Assembly: GCA_001953115.1 (NCBI GenBank)
Contig: LSSL01000874.1
Span: 1 to 62,630 of the forward strand
Length of the DNA: 62,630 nucleotides
Origin: Smittium mucronatum
Lineage: Eukaryota > Kickxellomycota > Harpellomycetes > Harpellales > Legeriomycetaceae
Direction of reading: 5' to 3'
Position numbers and translations under genes: made by a program. Shown piece by piece: positions 1 through 13,444 of the stretch (positions are counted from its first letter, which is position 1; every line of letters starts with the position of its first letter). The notes under the pieces were generated by a model that saw nothing but the letters and a program-made list of their open reading frames with translations, searched no databases and had not been told where the DNA came from.

Positions 1-783
1 TGGTCCAATTCTCTAACTGATGAGGAGAGCCAAAAGATTTGTATGGCCAGACTATTTTACCATCGACCAAAGTTCGCTATTCTTGATGAATGCACAAGTG
101 CCGTCAGTTATTCAGTAGAAGAAACAGTGTATAAACATGCAAAAAGTATCGGTATCACTTTGATAACAATATCGAACCGAAACTATCTCGCTGTATACCA
201 TGAATACGTTCTTAGATTAGGCGACTCTCATCCGCCTTCTATTCCTAGCTCAGGTGCTAAACGCGGTAACAAGTCTTCTAAATTGCTTGGTGGAAACTTA
301 AATTCATCCTCATCGAACAACAGTTTGTACGCAAGACGTGCATGGTCTGGTGAAAAGCTCATCTCAGTGGACGAAAGCGAAGAGATAATCCGGTCTAACT
401 TTTCTGAGAAAGATCCTAATATTCAGCCTGCTAACAACTTAGGGGTTTCATGGTATGCTGCAAGATTAAACACAGCTTATTCGGGGTCCCAAAATGTTTT
501 CTTCTCTTACAATAGCCCCATTGAGAAGCGTTCAGCTAGCCACTCAACTCGCAATGAACGGACTCTAGCTGTTAGTCGCAATATTAGTTCAAGTCAACTC
601 TCAAATATGTTAACTTCCAAAAATGATCGTGCTGATGATGATAAAACTGAGATTGTCAGGTTACGCAGAGTTTTATTTGAAAGGAGGCAGCTGTATCAAA
701 ACTGTCAGGATCGTTTGTCTGGAATTAATAGTGAATTAGAAAAAGTCGTTTTGGATCAAAGAATCATAGATGCTCTAGAATAA
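1..783 (+). CDS. Peroxisomal ABCD-type half ABC transporter, C-terminal part (5' end outside window)
   Basis: The reading frame is open from base 1 to a TAA at 781-783, giving about 260 residues, so the gene begins upstream of the window. It opens inside the nucleotide-binding domain: a degenerate signature LTDEESQKICMAR, Walker B FAILDE with the catalytic Glu, D-loop SAVS, and an H-loop reading SNRN where ABC proteins have His. The MARLFYHRPKFAILDECTSAVS type of block is characteristic of the ABCD (ALD/PXA) family, which imports very-long-chain acyl-CoA into peroxisomes. A low-complexity Ser/Asn-rich linker follows, then a C-terminal heptad-like segment ending IIDALE. It is a paralogue of the minus-strand gene at 14579-17407. 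The two NBD cores differ at only a few bases over about 120, whereas the linkers differ strongly. Whether it is catalytically active is doubtful because of the missing motifs. Confidence 0.88.
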   Translation, partial: WSNSLTDEESQKICMARLFYHRPKFAILDECTSAVSYSVEETVYKHAKSIGITLITISNRNYLAVYHEYVLRLGDSHPPSIPSSGAKRGNKSSKLLGGNLNSSSSNNSLYARRAWSGEKLISVDESEEIIRSNFSEKDPNIQPANNLGVSWYAARLNTAYSGSQNVFFSYNSPIEKRSASHSTRNERTLAVSRNISSSQLSNMLTSKNDRADDDKTEIVRLRRVLFERRQLYQNCQDRLSGINSELEKVVLDQRIIDALE

Positions 784-1820
784 GCTTTTTTATTTCTAAT
801 CCCTGACTCTTCACCCTCAACTTCCAAACCTTTATTGATAAAATTTTAAATTTAATTTGCTTGTTATATATAGCCACCAATAATATTAATTTATCTCTCT
901 CTCTCTCTCTCTCTAAAAAATTTAGATTTTTTTAAAAAAAAACTAGAGTTAAAGTTTATCTTTTTTCCCCTGTGGAAATTATCAGTGACTATTTAGTAAG
1001 AAAAAGTGGATTAATGGTTAGGATATTTTTTTTGCTAAATTAGAAAATTCTCAAAAAAATTATAAAATATCAACAGTGGCCAAAAATTCAGAACAGTCCT
1101 TGCGGAAAGTGGTAAAATGTAAATTGAGTAAATTGAATTGTGATTTTGATTATAATGATTGTATATTACAGAAAATATTAAGGTAAAAAAGAATTTTCTA
1201 ATCAAAAAAAAAAAAAAAAGGATTTTCCGGTTTAAGAAAACCATCCAAGAATTGATTAAAAGCTGTAAATGGAATATTGAAGCCACATTAAAAAAATTTC
1301 CGGGTCAGTTAGCTCTGTGGATGGCTGTGATGTGTTTCTATTAAAGGAACTTTATAAAAATATCAAAAACCATTAATTGATAAATAAATATAAATATAAA
1401 ATTTCCAAGAAAAATACTCTGAGTGGAAAATTTTTTCAATACTCCAAAAACTAGGAATTGGATTAAAATAAAATATTTCAATTTATTTAGATAGATTGAA
1501 ATTCTGTCACATTTAATAAACATAACACTTTATTTATAGTAAAAATAGCTTGCTTAAAATTCAAGCATTCATTTCAAAATAATTTAAATAACTCAGAAAT
1601 CATAAACCGGAATGGTATAAAATTATAAACATTTTCAATATTATTTATCGAATGGATACTTTTAAATTACTTTTTTTTGATTTAGTTCACTTTTCTAGGC
1701 TAACAAATTCTTATATTGAAAACGAATTATTAAATATTTTCACTATAATATAAAATTATTATCTTTCCCTCGAGACATTTTATCTTTAGCAAGTGATTAA
1801 ATTAATTTTGTCATATATAT
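784..1820. other. AT-rich intergenic stretch downstream of the ABCD gene
   Basis: No coding signal is seen. It holds a short (TC)n run at about 893-914 and several poly(A)/poly(T) tracts, including one of 16 A near 1204-1219. Short open frames here are low-complexity products of the AT bias. The first bases must contain the 3' untranslated region of the transporter gene. Confidence 0.6.
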
Positions 1821-2442
1821 TGTATCACGGAATTTTATTTTAAGATATCTTCAATAAAAACTATACTAAAAAAATATGAAAAAAAGAATAAGACGTGTTT
1901 AAAAGACTAAAATCCTAACCTCAATTAGCTCCTCTGCCGGACTACTAGCTACGTACCTACGATAAAATGGAACAACCTAACAACCGAAAGACCCCCTGCA
2001 ATAGCTTTAATTATATTATGAATGAGGTTAAAAGCAGTCAAGAGTTAAGCTTTTTTTCAATGAAAAATAGTTCGTTGAAGCTACTGAGCTACTAGACAGA
2101 GACTACTTCTAGAAGAATTAATAAAATTATGCTCTTGCCCAAACGCGGGTTTGACCGACATTGCTTTCCAAAAAATAGCCGTTGAACCTGATATACATCT
2201 AAATGTCGAACGCTGAATCTGTGCACTAGACTATGTCCCAACTGTGCTAAAATATCGGTTCTTCCTGTTTCTAGATGGTCCTCCTCTGGAATCGCTGTCC
2301 TCCGAATCGCTGTGCGCTATCTCCACTACTCCCAAACAAGAATAGTGAAACACTGCGTGAAATTTTAGTCTAGTGTACTTCGAAAAGTACAATATTAAGC
2401 CCCTAAACCACGGCAAGGTATTTCACTCTTAGGGGGGCAGTA
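1821..2442 (-). mobile_element. Retroposon family R, copy A (near full length)
   Basis: On the minus strand this stretch aligns along its length with 35770-36386, and its last third aligns with 19654-19873. The element starts near GAGTGAAATACC followed by a TGGTTTAGGGGCTTA block, and ends in AAAATTCCGTGATAC followed by A-rich sequence. It is GC-richer than its surroundings and carries an open frame of 61 codons (2231-2416) that is also open in copy C, with a shared AHSDSE and SRNR core. The tail AATAAA-N-GATAC-An matches a polyadenylated RNA. I see no target duplication here, and the edges are eroded. Class is inferred from copy B, which has retroposition hallmarks. Confidence 0.7.
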
Positions 2443-5400
2443 TTTCAAGAGAATTTTTGGGTTTAGAAAATAAAAATTTATCAGCAAAGAAATTGATTTA
2501 TGTAAAATAAAATATATTATAAAAGTGAAAGGATTTTTAGCGTGATCTCGCCTAAACCTGTAGTGGATAATGAGTTTCAATTTAAAAATATAATATGTGG
2601 ATATTTTAAAAGATGAGCTAATAATTCAGGAGAAAATAAATAAAATCTACATGTGAAAGTTTTTTTTGAAAGATATCTTAACTTCAATAATAAAAATATA
2701 TTTCTACCAAGTTTTTAATTAAACAAAACAAGCCAACATTTTTGAAAAAAAAGTTTTTGATCATAAGGTGGTTTGTAGAAGATCGAAAAGGTTTGATAAA
2801 TTTTAATTGGGTGATGTTCTTGTTAGGCGAAAATTACATTGGTTCAAAAAACATTTGATGAAATCTTTATTGGCTCAAAAGTAGCTGCACTGCGGAAATA
2901 ATATCATCTTTGTGTGGGAACCTCATCATAACCCCCTAAAAAACAATTTAATATACCTTTTTAAATTGGATATCTCACTTAAAATATTTATGAAGAGCTT
3001 AAAGGGATATAAATATTGAAAATACATCAAACCATGGTTCTCAAAATATAATTCTGAAGGGTAATAATTAATTAAATTTAATTATTGAAAACGTAAAAAT
3101 AGATGCAAAAATTGTATAAATTTATTCAGTAAAAATAATAATTTTTTTTGAAATAGTCGGCTGTAGTAAAAATTATCTAAATAAATGTAAAAATTTCATT
3201 TCAAGAATTTATAACATGTGAATTGAATACTTCATCGTATGAGAATTTATCTAAAATCAGAGCAAAATTAGCCATTTAATCATTTTAATAGGGGAAAATT
3301 AAATCTTAAATATGAAAAGATCAAAAAGAGAAGAAATTTTCTAATATTGAAACATAATTAAGCTATTCAGAGGCTTAATCAGTAATTTTCCAAAGTTTTA
3401 GTACTAAAAATTTATGTAGATTCGCAGTAATATAATTTTGAAATAATAAAGACCTAACCAAAAGATATTGATGCCTGATTCAAGAGAAGGGGGTTATCAA
3501 ATAATATGGAAAACTAGTCCCAAAAATTCCGAATTTTTTTTTTCTAAAGTCAATCGTTCATCAGATAGGTAGATATCAGCGCAAAAAAACTTATTTTAAT
3601 GTATCGATTTAATTAAGACTATAATTTTAGATATGATATCATTTTTTACCGATTCTGTTATATTTTTTCTTAGATACTAAACTAAATAGTCACAAATTAT
3701 TTTTTGAAAAATAAATTAGATTTTTTTCTTTAGCTCTTTCGACTTTAGTCATATATCATACTTATAGCGATTTAGGGGAGAAGAGGTGTACCGATTAGTA
3801 TATTATTCTCTTTTTCTAATGATAACTAACAGCTTAACCACCTATAATATTATATCTTCAGAATATTATTCTTATTTATATATTCAAAAAAAATTATAGT
3901 TATTAATGATAATATTTTGTAATGAGACTATTAAAGAAGAAAGTACCAGAAAGAAAGGTAAAAAAATTCTTGAAAAATATGAAAAATAAAATCTCGATAT
4001 TAATGAGTTTCTCTTCACATATATCCATAATAAAGAAAAAAAGGTCATCGAAAGATAAATTTTTGGGTCTTAATAAAAAAAACACACAGAAAATGAGTGT
4101 TTTAAAACAAGATTTCACCCAAAAATAAACAAAATGAAAAAAAATCTTTAATAAAGCATTTTGAAATAAAAAATATTATTTTAAATAAGTGTTAAAAATA
4201 AATTATGGCCTATGAGAACCCAGTGGATAAAAAAAAGAATAAAAGTATTCATATAAAAAATAGAAAAAGTTAGGTCTTATTGGGAAATTTCCAGAATGAT
4301 TACATATATCATAAAATATCTAAATCTATAAAACAAGATTAAAAGTTTTCTTTATTTAAAAAAATAATTTCAAAGCTAATTATGGGGAAACTGAAACTGA
4401 AACTAAAATATGTTCGGTTAAATATAAAAAAATATTATTCTAATTAAACTCAAAAATGAGGAATATTATGATATACCGGATGAACTCAAAAGAAAAAGTT
4501 TACTCTGCTGTTATAGAACATAGTTCAAGAAAATTAACCAAATAAATTCTCCTAAAAAAAAGTTAAAAATAAGGAATCTATCCTCCAGAAAACAAAATTT
4601 AATGATAATAAAGGAATAATAAACATTACAGATGCTTGAGTTAAATTTTTAGAAAACCTGACGCAAAAAACCATATAAGCAAAACAAATTATCAATTAAA
4701 TACGAGACTCATTTTTAGTTTTTTTTTTTTCAAAAATTAAAAATAACTAACTAAAGAGATAAAGTTTAGAGTGATAAAGAATTGAGATTGATTTTAAAAA
4801 TAAATTCGCCTGAATAAGATAAAATTCATGATTCCTTTCCAAATATTAAAATTAATTTACATAGTAATTTCATGAAACATTTGAATTTACTGCATCTATC
4901 TTCTATTGAGGTTATATCATAAATTCGAAAACTAAAGAAATAAAAATAATAACATGCATTTTCTTTTTTTTATGGGGCTTTAAATGTTGAATATGTGACT
5001 TAATTTACTAATCCCATCAGCTAAATTGAGCTTTTAGATTTTGCATAAATGCAATTTATTATATACATGAGTATTCATATATCTTTTTTAAAATTGTAAC
5101 AATGGTTTTTCTCCCTGTTTTTTATTTGAATTTGATAACAAATTAAATTGGTATTTTTTAATTCCGTGTAATATAAAACTTAAAAAAGTAATATCCTACT
5201 ATGATGTTACGGTATGGGAATATAAAATTCTTGCTTTTTTAAAAATAATTTGACTTCCTGATTAAGTGCCACAATATGCATAACTTTTTGTTTTTAAAGT
5301 TCCGAACTATTAAATAGCGCAATTCGGAATTTAAAATAAACCAAATTTCACTGATTCCTTCTAATATCCAAATCTAATTTTAAAGAAAGTATTATTTCTG

Positions 5401-6291
5401 TCAAAGAAATTTTAATTTCAGTAAATAATTATTATCTTCTTTTTTTTGGGTCAGATTACAAAGCAGCTAGCATAGTAGATATCCAAACAATAAAATTGGG
5501 TAACATTCCGAACTTCCGCAAATAAATATCAATAAGAAAGGGTGTAAAAATTATTTAAAAATATCGGCCAAAAATTATTAAATAAATTCCCTTCTAGCAT
5601 AATGCTGAGAGCCCCGAAGAGCGGAAAGGAGATAGTCTAAAATTTATCATAAGTATAAAATATCATGTTTATTATTTTGCATATAATTTATATGTTAAAT
5701 GTTGAAATGAGTACAAGTCTTTTTTACCTAAATTGGGGAATTAATTTTTTTCCCATAGTTTCTAAATATGAATAATTTAATAATTTAAACGAAATGGATG
5801 ATCAAAAAAATATTACAAAGAGTCATCCGAAATTCGATCGATGAAATTGCATGATATGTAAAAGTTTGGAATATTAAATATTTTATTTTATGAAGAAGTA
5901 TTTTCATCATTAAATCGTAATGTATACTTCTAATAAACCATAAATTTTTGCTATTGATCTCTAATAATAAATAAATTTTTTATAAAGTCTTGAATCTTAC
6001 GTTGAATTAACTTCAGGTCAAGTCATCTAGTTATTTAGTCTGGAATCTAAATTTCTATTGCACATTTACAATCCTTTTATTTCTTTCGCTAAGGATCTAT
6101 TTAATTAAATTTCATAATTATACAGGAATAAGATCTACAAAAAATAGGCATAAAATGTTATCCCCAACCAAAATTAATGTATAAAAATTAACAGGAAACT
6201 TTTAATTAACATTTTCAAGGGAAGAAACTTATTGATAATTTAAATTAAATAAGTATGTTTCAGGTAAATTTTAACCATTTATGTGTGGAGA

Positions 6292-6345
6292 TACCAATAT
6301 CCAGTGGGTAAAGAGTCGTTAGAGCTATATAGGGGTATAGTGTGA
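6292..6345 (+). repeat. Short dispersed repeat, copy 1
   Basis: ACCAATATCCAGTGGGTA and the following 30 or so bases, including a GTTAGAGC block, match the reverse complement of 11315-11366 at roughly three positions in four. This copy has lost G and C relative to the other. No A/B-box pair with normal spacing supports a SINE call. Confidence 0.4.
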
Positions 6346-7963
6346 ATATATTTTTCAATTTTTTTTTAAAATTTTTTAAAATTTATAAAAAATTCTAAAA
6401 TGATTTTTAATATTTTTTATTGGTTAAAAAAATCTTATAAAATAAATATGAAAGATATAGGGGAATTTTTTTCGATAAAATTTGAATTTACTAAAAATTA
6501 TTATTATTTTTACCCAACTGGGCTCTTAGTGGTTTTCAATCAACCTTAATACTTCGGATAATAATATTCTACAACCTAAATAAACTGAAATTGCTTTTTT
6601 TATCAAAAATTATCATTTCTTTTGAGATTTTTCGGATTTTTCAGATCCTTTATTTTTTTTTAACAGTTTTTTTTGTCAAGCCTGATTTTTATTTATTAAA
6701 TTATGTAATGTAATAAATTATGGAAAAATTAATATTTAATAATACAATGAAATTTATATAAGATTTTTGAGATGTAAGAATTTCATAATGCTATATTAAG
6801 CAAAAAATTACATTTTGCAGATAAGCGGGTATATCAAATTTTTGATTATTTATATTTATGCGCTTGGAGAAAAAAGAAGGATGTAAATAGAAAAACGTGG
6901 AGAAAATTTTTTCATATCTCTTTGTTCGAATTTTTTATATTCTTATTTTTAAATCCTATAAGAAAAAAAATATCTGTATAAAAACAACCTCATAGTTATC
7001 ATAATTCTAGACCATTTAAACTAAAAAAATATTTATTACACTTAAGAAATCCCCTTTAAGTAACATAAAAACCAATTCTAAAATATTTTTAGAATATTTT
7101 TTCAGAAAAATAAATATCACTTGTGCATTTTAAAAAAAATATTAACATGAAAATTAAAACAATCAGTTTAAATTTTGCTAAATATTTACTGAATATTGGT
7201 TCTTTCTTTTCGGTTTAATGTCCAAAAAAAGTATTTGATAAATTATTTTGATTGTTTTAGCATTATATTGCTCATATTTACGCATTAAATGATATGTGAA
7301 ATAATCCCTGTTTTTAAAATATATATTTAATTTCAAAAACGAGTTGTTGATTTTGGAGACTGTAATATTTTGCAAGAATATAAAGAAAATTAAAGAAAAA
7401 CTAATGCAAAATGAGAAAATCTTATTGGATTCAACCGTCTGAAATGGTTTTTATCGTTGAAGAAAATCTAGAAAGTTTGGTTCAATGTTTTTTTTCTTAT
7501 TTATATAACTACATTTCATATTTATATTTCCAACCTACAGCTTATATAATAAAAGTGATTTTTAATATAAGAGATCAGAAACAAAAAATGAGAAAACATA
7601 TAATAAGAAAATATTAAACATAAGTTTTTCTGAGATTGAGTTTTTTGGAATTTTTCCTGGTTTTCCAACACTTTTTTTTTCAGTGATCAAAGTTGCAGAA
7701 ATTATTCTGGCTAACCCATATTTTATCAAATAAAAGTATACACTTCTTTTTTTAAAAAAATTGATTGCATGAGAATAATACTTATTTTTGTTTTCTATTA
7801 ATGTTTTTAGTGTAAATAAAAGTGTAACTCGATTTTTTTTTATCTTTTGGCCTAAAGAAAATAAATAAAAGCTCATAATATTATATTTTACGTTATTGAG
7901 ATTTCTTGTTAAAAATTTGAATCACTTATAATTAATAATTTTTTTTCATGACTACTAAATTTA

Positions 7964-7990
7964 AAAAATGCCGAAAATTTCGGCATTTTT
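7964..7990. repeat. Perfect 27-base palindrome
   Basis: AAAAATGCCGAAA is followed by one A and then its exact reverse complement TTTCGGCATTTTT. The CG-containing core stands out in this desert. It could fold into a hairpin, or be the remains of transposon termini brought together by internal deletion. Confidence 0.6.
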
Positions 7991-8553
7991 ATATGTCCTA
8001 TCTTTTGTAGTTAATTTTACCGGAATTTAAAAATAGAAAGTTTCTTATTTTTTAATAACCTCAAATGATATACTTAAATAATCCATTAATTATTGATTCC
8101 CCCATTTTGGACTTTTTTTTTTAATCGCTGAATTAATTTTTTTTAAAATATTGTTTTTTGACGGGAAAAATATGCTTTGGTCCTCCTAAAAATTATTTAT
8201 TATGCCTAAATAGTTTTTTTATTGAGTCAGCCACTCAAGTTACTGATTTAATTTATGGTATTTATCATGAAATATTTATTTGTCTTTTTTGAATATTTTC
8301 GATGATGGGAGCAGCTGAATCGCAGTTAAATCATACAAAATTTCACAGTTAAATTCTGAATTTTTGGCTTAAAATGTCTTTTTTATGCTGTTATTTATTT
8401 TATACCAACAAAGTGCTATTCTTGGATTTGAATTAAATTCTTGGTTTGCAGATTACACAAAATCCAAAGAGTCTGCTACTGCATCTGTAATGTTTCAAAT
8501 CAGAACAATATTTTCGGATTCATTTCCTAAAAAAAACTAGAGTTCACAGGCAC

Positions 8554-8574
8554 GAATCCTTTAATTAAGGATTC
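8554..8574. repeat. 21-base palindrome
   Basis: Arms GAATCCTT and AAGGATTC flank a five-base TAATT centre. It lies in a slightly GC-richer patch (8500-8600) with no recognisable coding potential. Confidence 0.45.
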
Positions 8575-11314
8575 ACGATATAAATTGCCACCGGTACGAA
8601 AAATTATGAATATATTGGCTGTACCAGTAACAATTATGGGAAAATTTGCAGTAAAATTTTTTAATTAGAACCATTTTTTAGTATTTTTGAAAACCAAAGT
8701 GACCTAATATGTATTTCTTATGTTATTACTGCCCTGATTTTTTCTAAAGAACTGATTTAATCTAAAAAATAAGGATCGAAATCTAATGAAAATTTTGATA
8801 TGGTTCACAACTTGATTAAAACATTTCCGATGTGACTTTTTTTTAGAATTATTCGATCTTTTAAATTACAGAAAGTTGAATGTATCTTGGATATTTTAAT
8901 ATATTGAACTGGATGTGTTATGATTTTTATAATCATATTAGAACGGTGTCCCGATTTTTGGGCATGTAATATAATATCTTTTCAATTCGCTTTTTTTTTT
9001 ACAGAATAAAATTTCGAATGACTCTTTAATCTGTAAATTACCATTCTTATATCATGGAATTTTTTTATTTTTAAAACTAGATGAAATTTTTTGTTTTTTT
9101 ATTCCGAAAATATTAAAATGCTACGGTGAAACTATTAGTTATTTTTGAATAAAGGATTAAAAATTCGTTTTTGATGCGGGTAAAGTCGAGGCTCTCTACC
9201 AAATTGAAATTTAGTGGAGAGGCTCACATTGATTATTTTTATATTTAAGACGAATAAATATTAATTATAAAAATTTATTGAAATTTGAAAAGAGTAAAAA
9301 GTAATACATTATATAAAGAATGCTATAACTCGTCATGCATATGATTTATTATAATTTCGAACATTTTAATAAAAAAAATAACAAATAAAAACTTTATTTT
9401 TCCGTTTGATGAAAATTTTGTCTAAAAATATAAATTTTAAAATTTCTCGATAAAAAAAACTAAAAACTATTAAATAGTGATATCTCTATATATTTAATTT
9501 TATACCAAATCACATGACTAATTTTGATTTTTTTATATTTTTTTTGATTGAGTAGAATAATTTGATACACGATTTGACTTATATGTTTATGCGTATGTTA
9601 AAGTTACCGTAGAATTTCCAAAAAAGTAAAATATTAAGCGATCGAAGAAATAATCTGCAGATTTATTGGAAAAATATCAGCCGAAAAAAAAAGATTAAAA
9701 ATTGTCTCAAAGATCAGGAAAAGATCAAAAGAGCATATATACATTTAAAAAATTGTATAGTTGACTAAAAACTACATTTTTATTACAAAACCTAATATTT
9801 TGCTGATATCCCGTAAAATACACGTCTTGGAATTTTTTACAGTCTTTTTAGTCAAAAAATCTAAATAAATTATTAAAATAAATGGTTAAAATTTAGTTTC
9901 TTTCGTTTCAAAATTTCATATTTGGTCAGGTTTTTTTGAATTGATTTTATAAATCTTTATTTGTATAGTTTCCGAAAAATTACTAATAAAAGCATAATAA
10001 TAAACATTCATATAAAAATATAGTCGCTGTTCGATAGAAAAAATATGGAAAAGTGGATGGAGTTTGGAGTATTTCGTAGATTTAAGGGGAAAATGACATA
10101 ATATATATTTTACTAGTTAATTTTGACCACAAATTTTTGCTTGTTCATTTTATTGGTTAGTTATTACAAACCGATTCGTTATTTTTCAAAGTTATAAAGG
10201 ATAAATATATTTGAAAAATCGCATTTTAACTCATTAGCTATAATATAATACTATGCTTTGAAAGTAATTTCCGTATATTTTAGATATTCTTTGGGGAAAT
10301 CTAGAGTATTTAATCACTATGTGAATGGTTAAAGGTAATTTTTAATATTTTCATGATATTTTTTCCTTTTTACTCATATATAAACCCTAAGATAATTAAT
10401 TGGGAAATAAACTTTTCTAAAAATTTATTATAAGTGACATATATTGAATATTTGCAATTATTTCTAATAACATATGTCTCAATAATTTATTAATATATAC
10501 CAAAAATAAAATATCATAAAAATAAAACGAGCAGTTATACAACATTATCAATCGTATTTTTTAAAAAGAATTTATTATCGATAATCTAACAAGAGAATAA
10601 GTACTTTGAGGTAACATAATTCATTTATTATGATAAAAAAATGGATATTAATATTTTATGAATAATTTATAACTTAATAATAACTTATATAGATATAGCG
10701 ATTTTAACAAGTTTTTTTTCAATCTTAATAAGATGAAAACTATATTTTCAATTCAAAATATTTGCTCTAAAATTTATATTGGTAAAAAATAAAATTAAAA
10801 AATTAAAAAAAATTATTACTTATTACTTATTGTTATTCCTATAATATAAAAATATAATATTGTATATTGTCATTATGGTAAATGGAAATTTATAAATTTA
10901 TATTTAAAAAGTACTAGTGGAAATAATTTAAGCTTTTTGTGCCTGTCTAGAACAAAAATCTTGAATCTTTTTAATATTATCTGTTTAAAGCGAATAAATA
11001 GTTAATTTTAAACTAAATTTTTTTTGAAATTTTTATCTTTAAAATACTTCAGCACGAGCTGAAAAATGGCATCAATAATAGGATTAAAATTAAAATTTAA
11101 CATAAAATCGAATTGATTAATTTATGGATATAAAGACTTTATATGGCATTTGACATGAAATTATAATAGAATTAACTTAATTTTGTAAATTTATATTTAA
11201 ATTTACATATAAATGTTCTTGTATTTTTTTTTAAAGGGAATTTATTTATAACATTTAAATACTAGGGAATAAACTAAAATAAAAATACAATAAAAGGAAA
11301 AAATAATAAAATTT

Positions 11315-11366
11315 GATCCCACTCCCATCTGTCGCTCTAGCGGTTCCGTACCCACTGGGCATTGGT
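11315..11366 (-). repeat. Short dispersed repeat, copy 2
   Basis: This is the reverse-oriented partner of 6292-6345 and is GC-richer, with CGCTCTAGCGGTTCCG and CCCACTGGGCATTGGTTCAA blocks. It may be closer to the ancestral sequence. The GGTTCAA end recalls a tRNA T-arm (B box), but the spacing to an A-box-like block is too short for a tRNA. Confidence 0.4.
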
Positions 11367-13069
11367 TCAAGGTAAATGTTCTTGTAAAAGTACTTTTATG
11401 TTTACGTATTTTGTATTGTGCTTCGGCTTATTTTTGTAATTGTGCTTTTATTTTTACACGTGATTTTTTTCGCACTTGTGCCTGTATTTACTAGTACTTA
11501 TACTTATACACTAATTTAAGTTTGTAATCTTAATTTTGTTGGAATTTCCACTAAAATTGTATGTCTGCTTGTACCCGTACTTTTTTTTGTAACCGTACAA
11601 GTATTTTATACTTATAATTTTACTTGGGTCGTGTTTGAATACATATGCGCATATTAATTGGACTCGAGTTTGTATCTATAATTGAATTAAATGTTTTTCC
11701 GACTCGATTTTAGCATAGTTTAAATATTCTACTTATTTTAATTTTAAAAATTATTTAAAATTAGAGTATTATGTTTTGTTCGAATTAAATTTATATAAAA
11801 AATAGCCATTGAAATCTCTGTTATAAATCTGTCTGTTAATCTTAATTTTTTAAATATATTTTTACAATATTAATTTTGAATTTTATTATCATATTTTTTT
11901 AATTCATTAAAATTTTTTTTGCCTTTTTTAATTATAATTCATAATTAAAGATTTATTTATAATTTATTCGGTTTATTATAATTATGCAAATAATTATTAA
12001 TAAATATAGAGATCGACTTATATGATTTTATACATTTATTTTTATTGGCCTCTCTTGAGGTTGAAGTTTTTCATAATTTTACTTGTGGGCACTCTTTATA
12101 TTTTTTTGACTAACCATCTAAGAATTGATTATATGAATCTTACCATTATTTTTTAAACAACAGTAAGTATGTCCATATTTTTATCGCTTTATAAAATATA
12201 CACGTGTACAGTTTATATACAGAAATTAATTTATTTCTTCCTTAGAAGTAATTATTCAAATCTTTGATAAATCCTCACAAAACAAAGTGGATATAATGTA
12301 ACTTTTAGCAGTTGTTCTTGAAATAGAATCTGGGACCAAATATTCCTCATTTGACACGAATACAGTGTTGATTCAGTATTTATATTGGGAATTTTGAGTG
12401 TGATATTCCTCCATTTTCAATATCTCTGCACACATATAATATATCTCTTCGTATGGGAATTAGTTGCTTTTATCAAGATCAATAACTATTTATATAATTT
12501 TGGAATTAATTTAGAGATTCTTAAATATTTCCAGTTAAAATATTCTGTATTTAATTTAAGGTTAAACCTCTCCAAAAAAAATTTTCTACTCGGTGAGTAA
12601 ATCTAGCACCCTCATACCAATTTAGGTTAGGTAAAAAGTAAGTTTTATACAAAATTTCCATAAGCCTCTTTTTTTCGCTAAGCTCTTTTTATTTTCTGAT
12701 AAATAATTTCCATTATAGTTCAAAATATTCTCTGAAATGTGTATTTTGAATCGTAAATAAATCCGATTAAACTTTTTCTGCAAATAGATGCGAAGTTTTC
12801 GAATTTTTGTTATTCATGTTCCTAATGGTACGTATCCAGAGTTAATTCCTATCCCATCTTTCTCAAAAAAAAATATAAAGCTGGTAATTCTAGATGCAGA
12901 ATAGACAATCAAAGTATTTATTTGAAGCTCTTCTCCAATTTTTTTTTAAAGTATTTTTGATCTTTTCAAATATCCATAAAAAAGACTCCTATTTTTCATT
13001 ACGTACTAAAAATAGGGATATGGGAAATATTTTTCTGTTATTAACGATCATTCATGCAACAAAAACTGG

Positions 13070-13444
13070 TTAACCCGTATCATTTAATCTATATTTTGAT
13101 TCAAAATGAAAATTTCGTTTACTAATTATTATATTTAAAAGTTTTTTAGAACTCAAAAGTACATTGGTTTCGCTTTTATTTATGGATTCATCAAATATCA
13201 ACTCAGTTCCAATTTCCAATTTGATTTTAATCTCATTAAAAAGTTTTTTCAATTCAAATAGAGTTATTGAGATCAATTTTTTGATTCTTTTATTTAAATA
13301 TGACATCAATGAATATATTTTATTATATTCAGCATTAAATCCTTCTCTGAAAGGATTTTTTTGGTCTCCCAAGGTTTTTTTAACCAACCATAAATCTTTG
13401 ATATTCCATTCGTGGGACGAGCAGATCTTTCTATTTTCAAAAAT
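13070..13444 (-). pseudogene. Open relic frame, unrecognised lysine-rich protein
   Basis: On the minus strand a frame of about 125 codons stays open across 13444-13070 and reads less repetitively than the surrounding AT translations. It contains GDQKNPFREGFNAEYNKIY and a Lys/Leu-rich, probably helical middle. No ATG opens it convincingly, and there is no upstream exon or homologue that I recognise. It could be a fragment of a transposon-borne protein, or chance. It lies about 1.1 kb downstream of the ABCD gene end, on the same strand as that gene. Confidence 0.25.

Noticed and set aside
1821..2442. Solo LTR interpretation of repeat family R
   Set aside because: The AATAAA end looked LTR-like at first, but copy B has a poly(A) tail, 5' truncation and a 13-base duplication, which point to non-LTR retroposition.
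7562..7876. 104-codon minus-strand frame
   Set aside because: Lys/Phe/Ile-rich composition with no recognisable pattern, as expected from AT-rich DNA.
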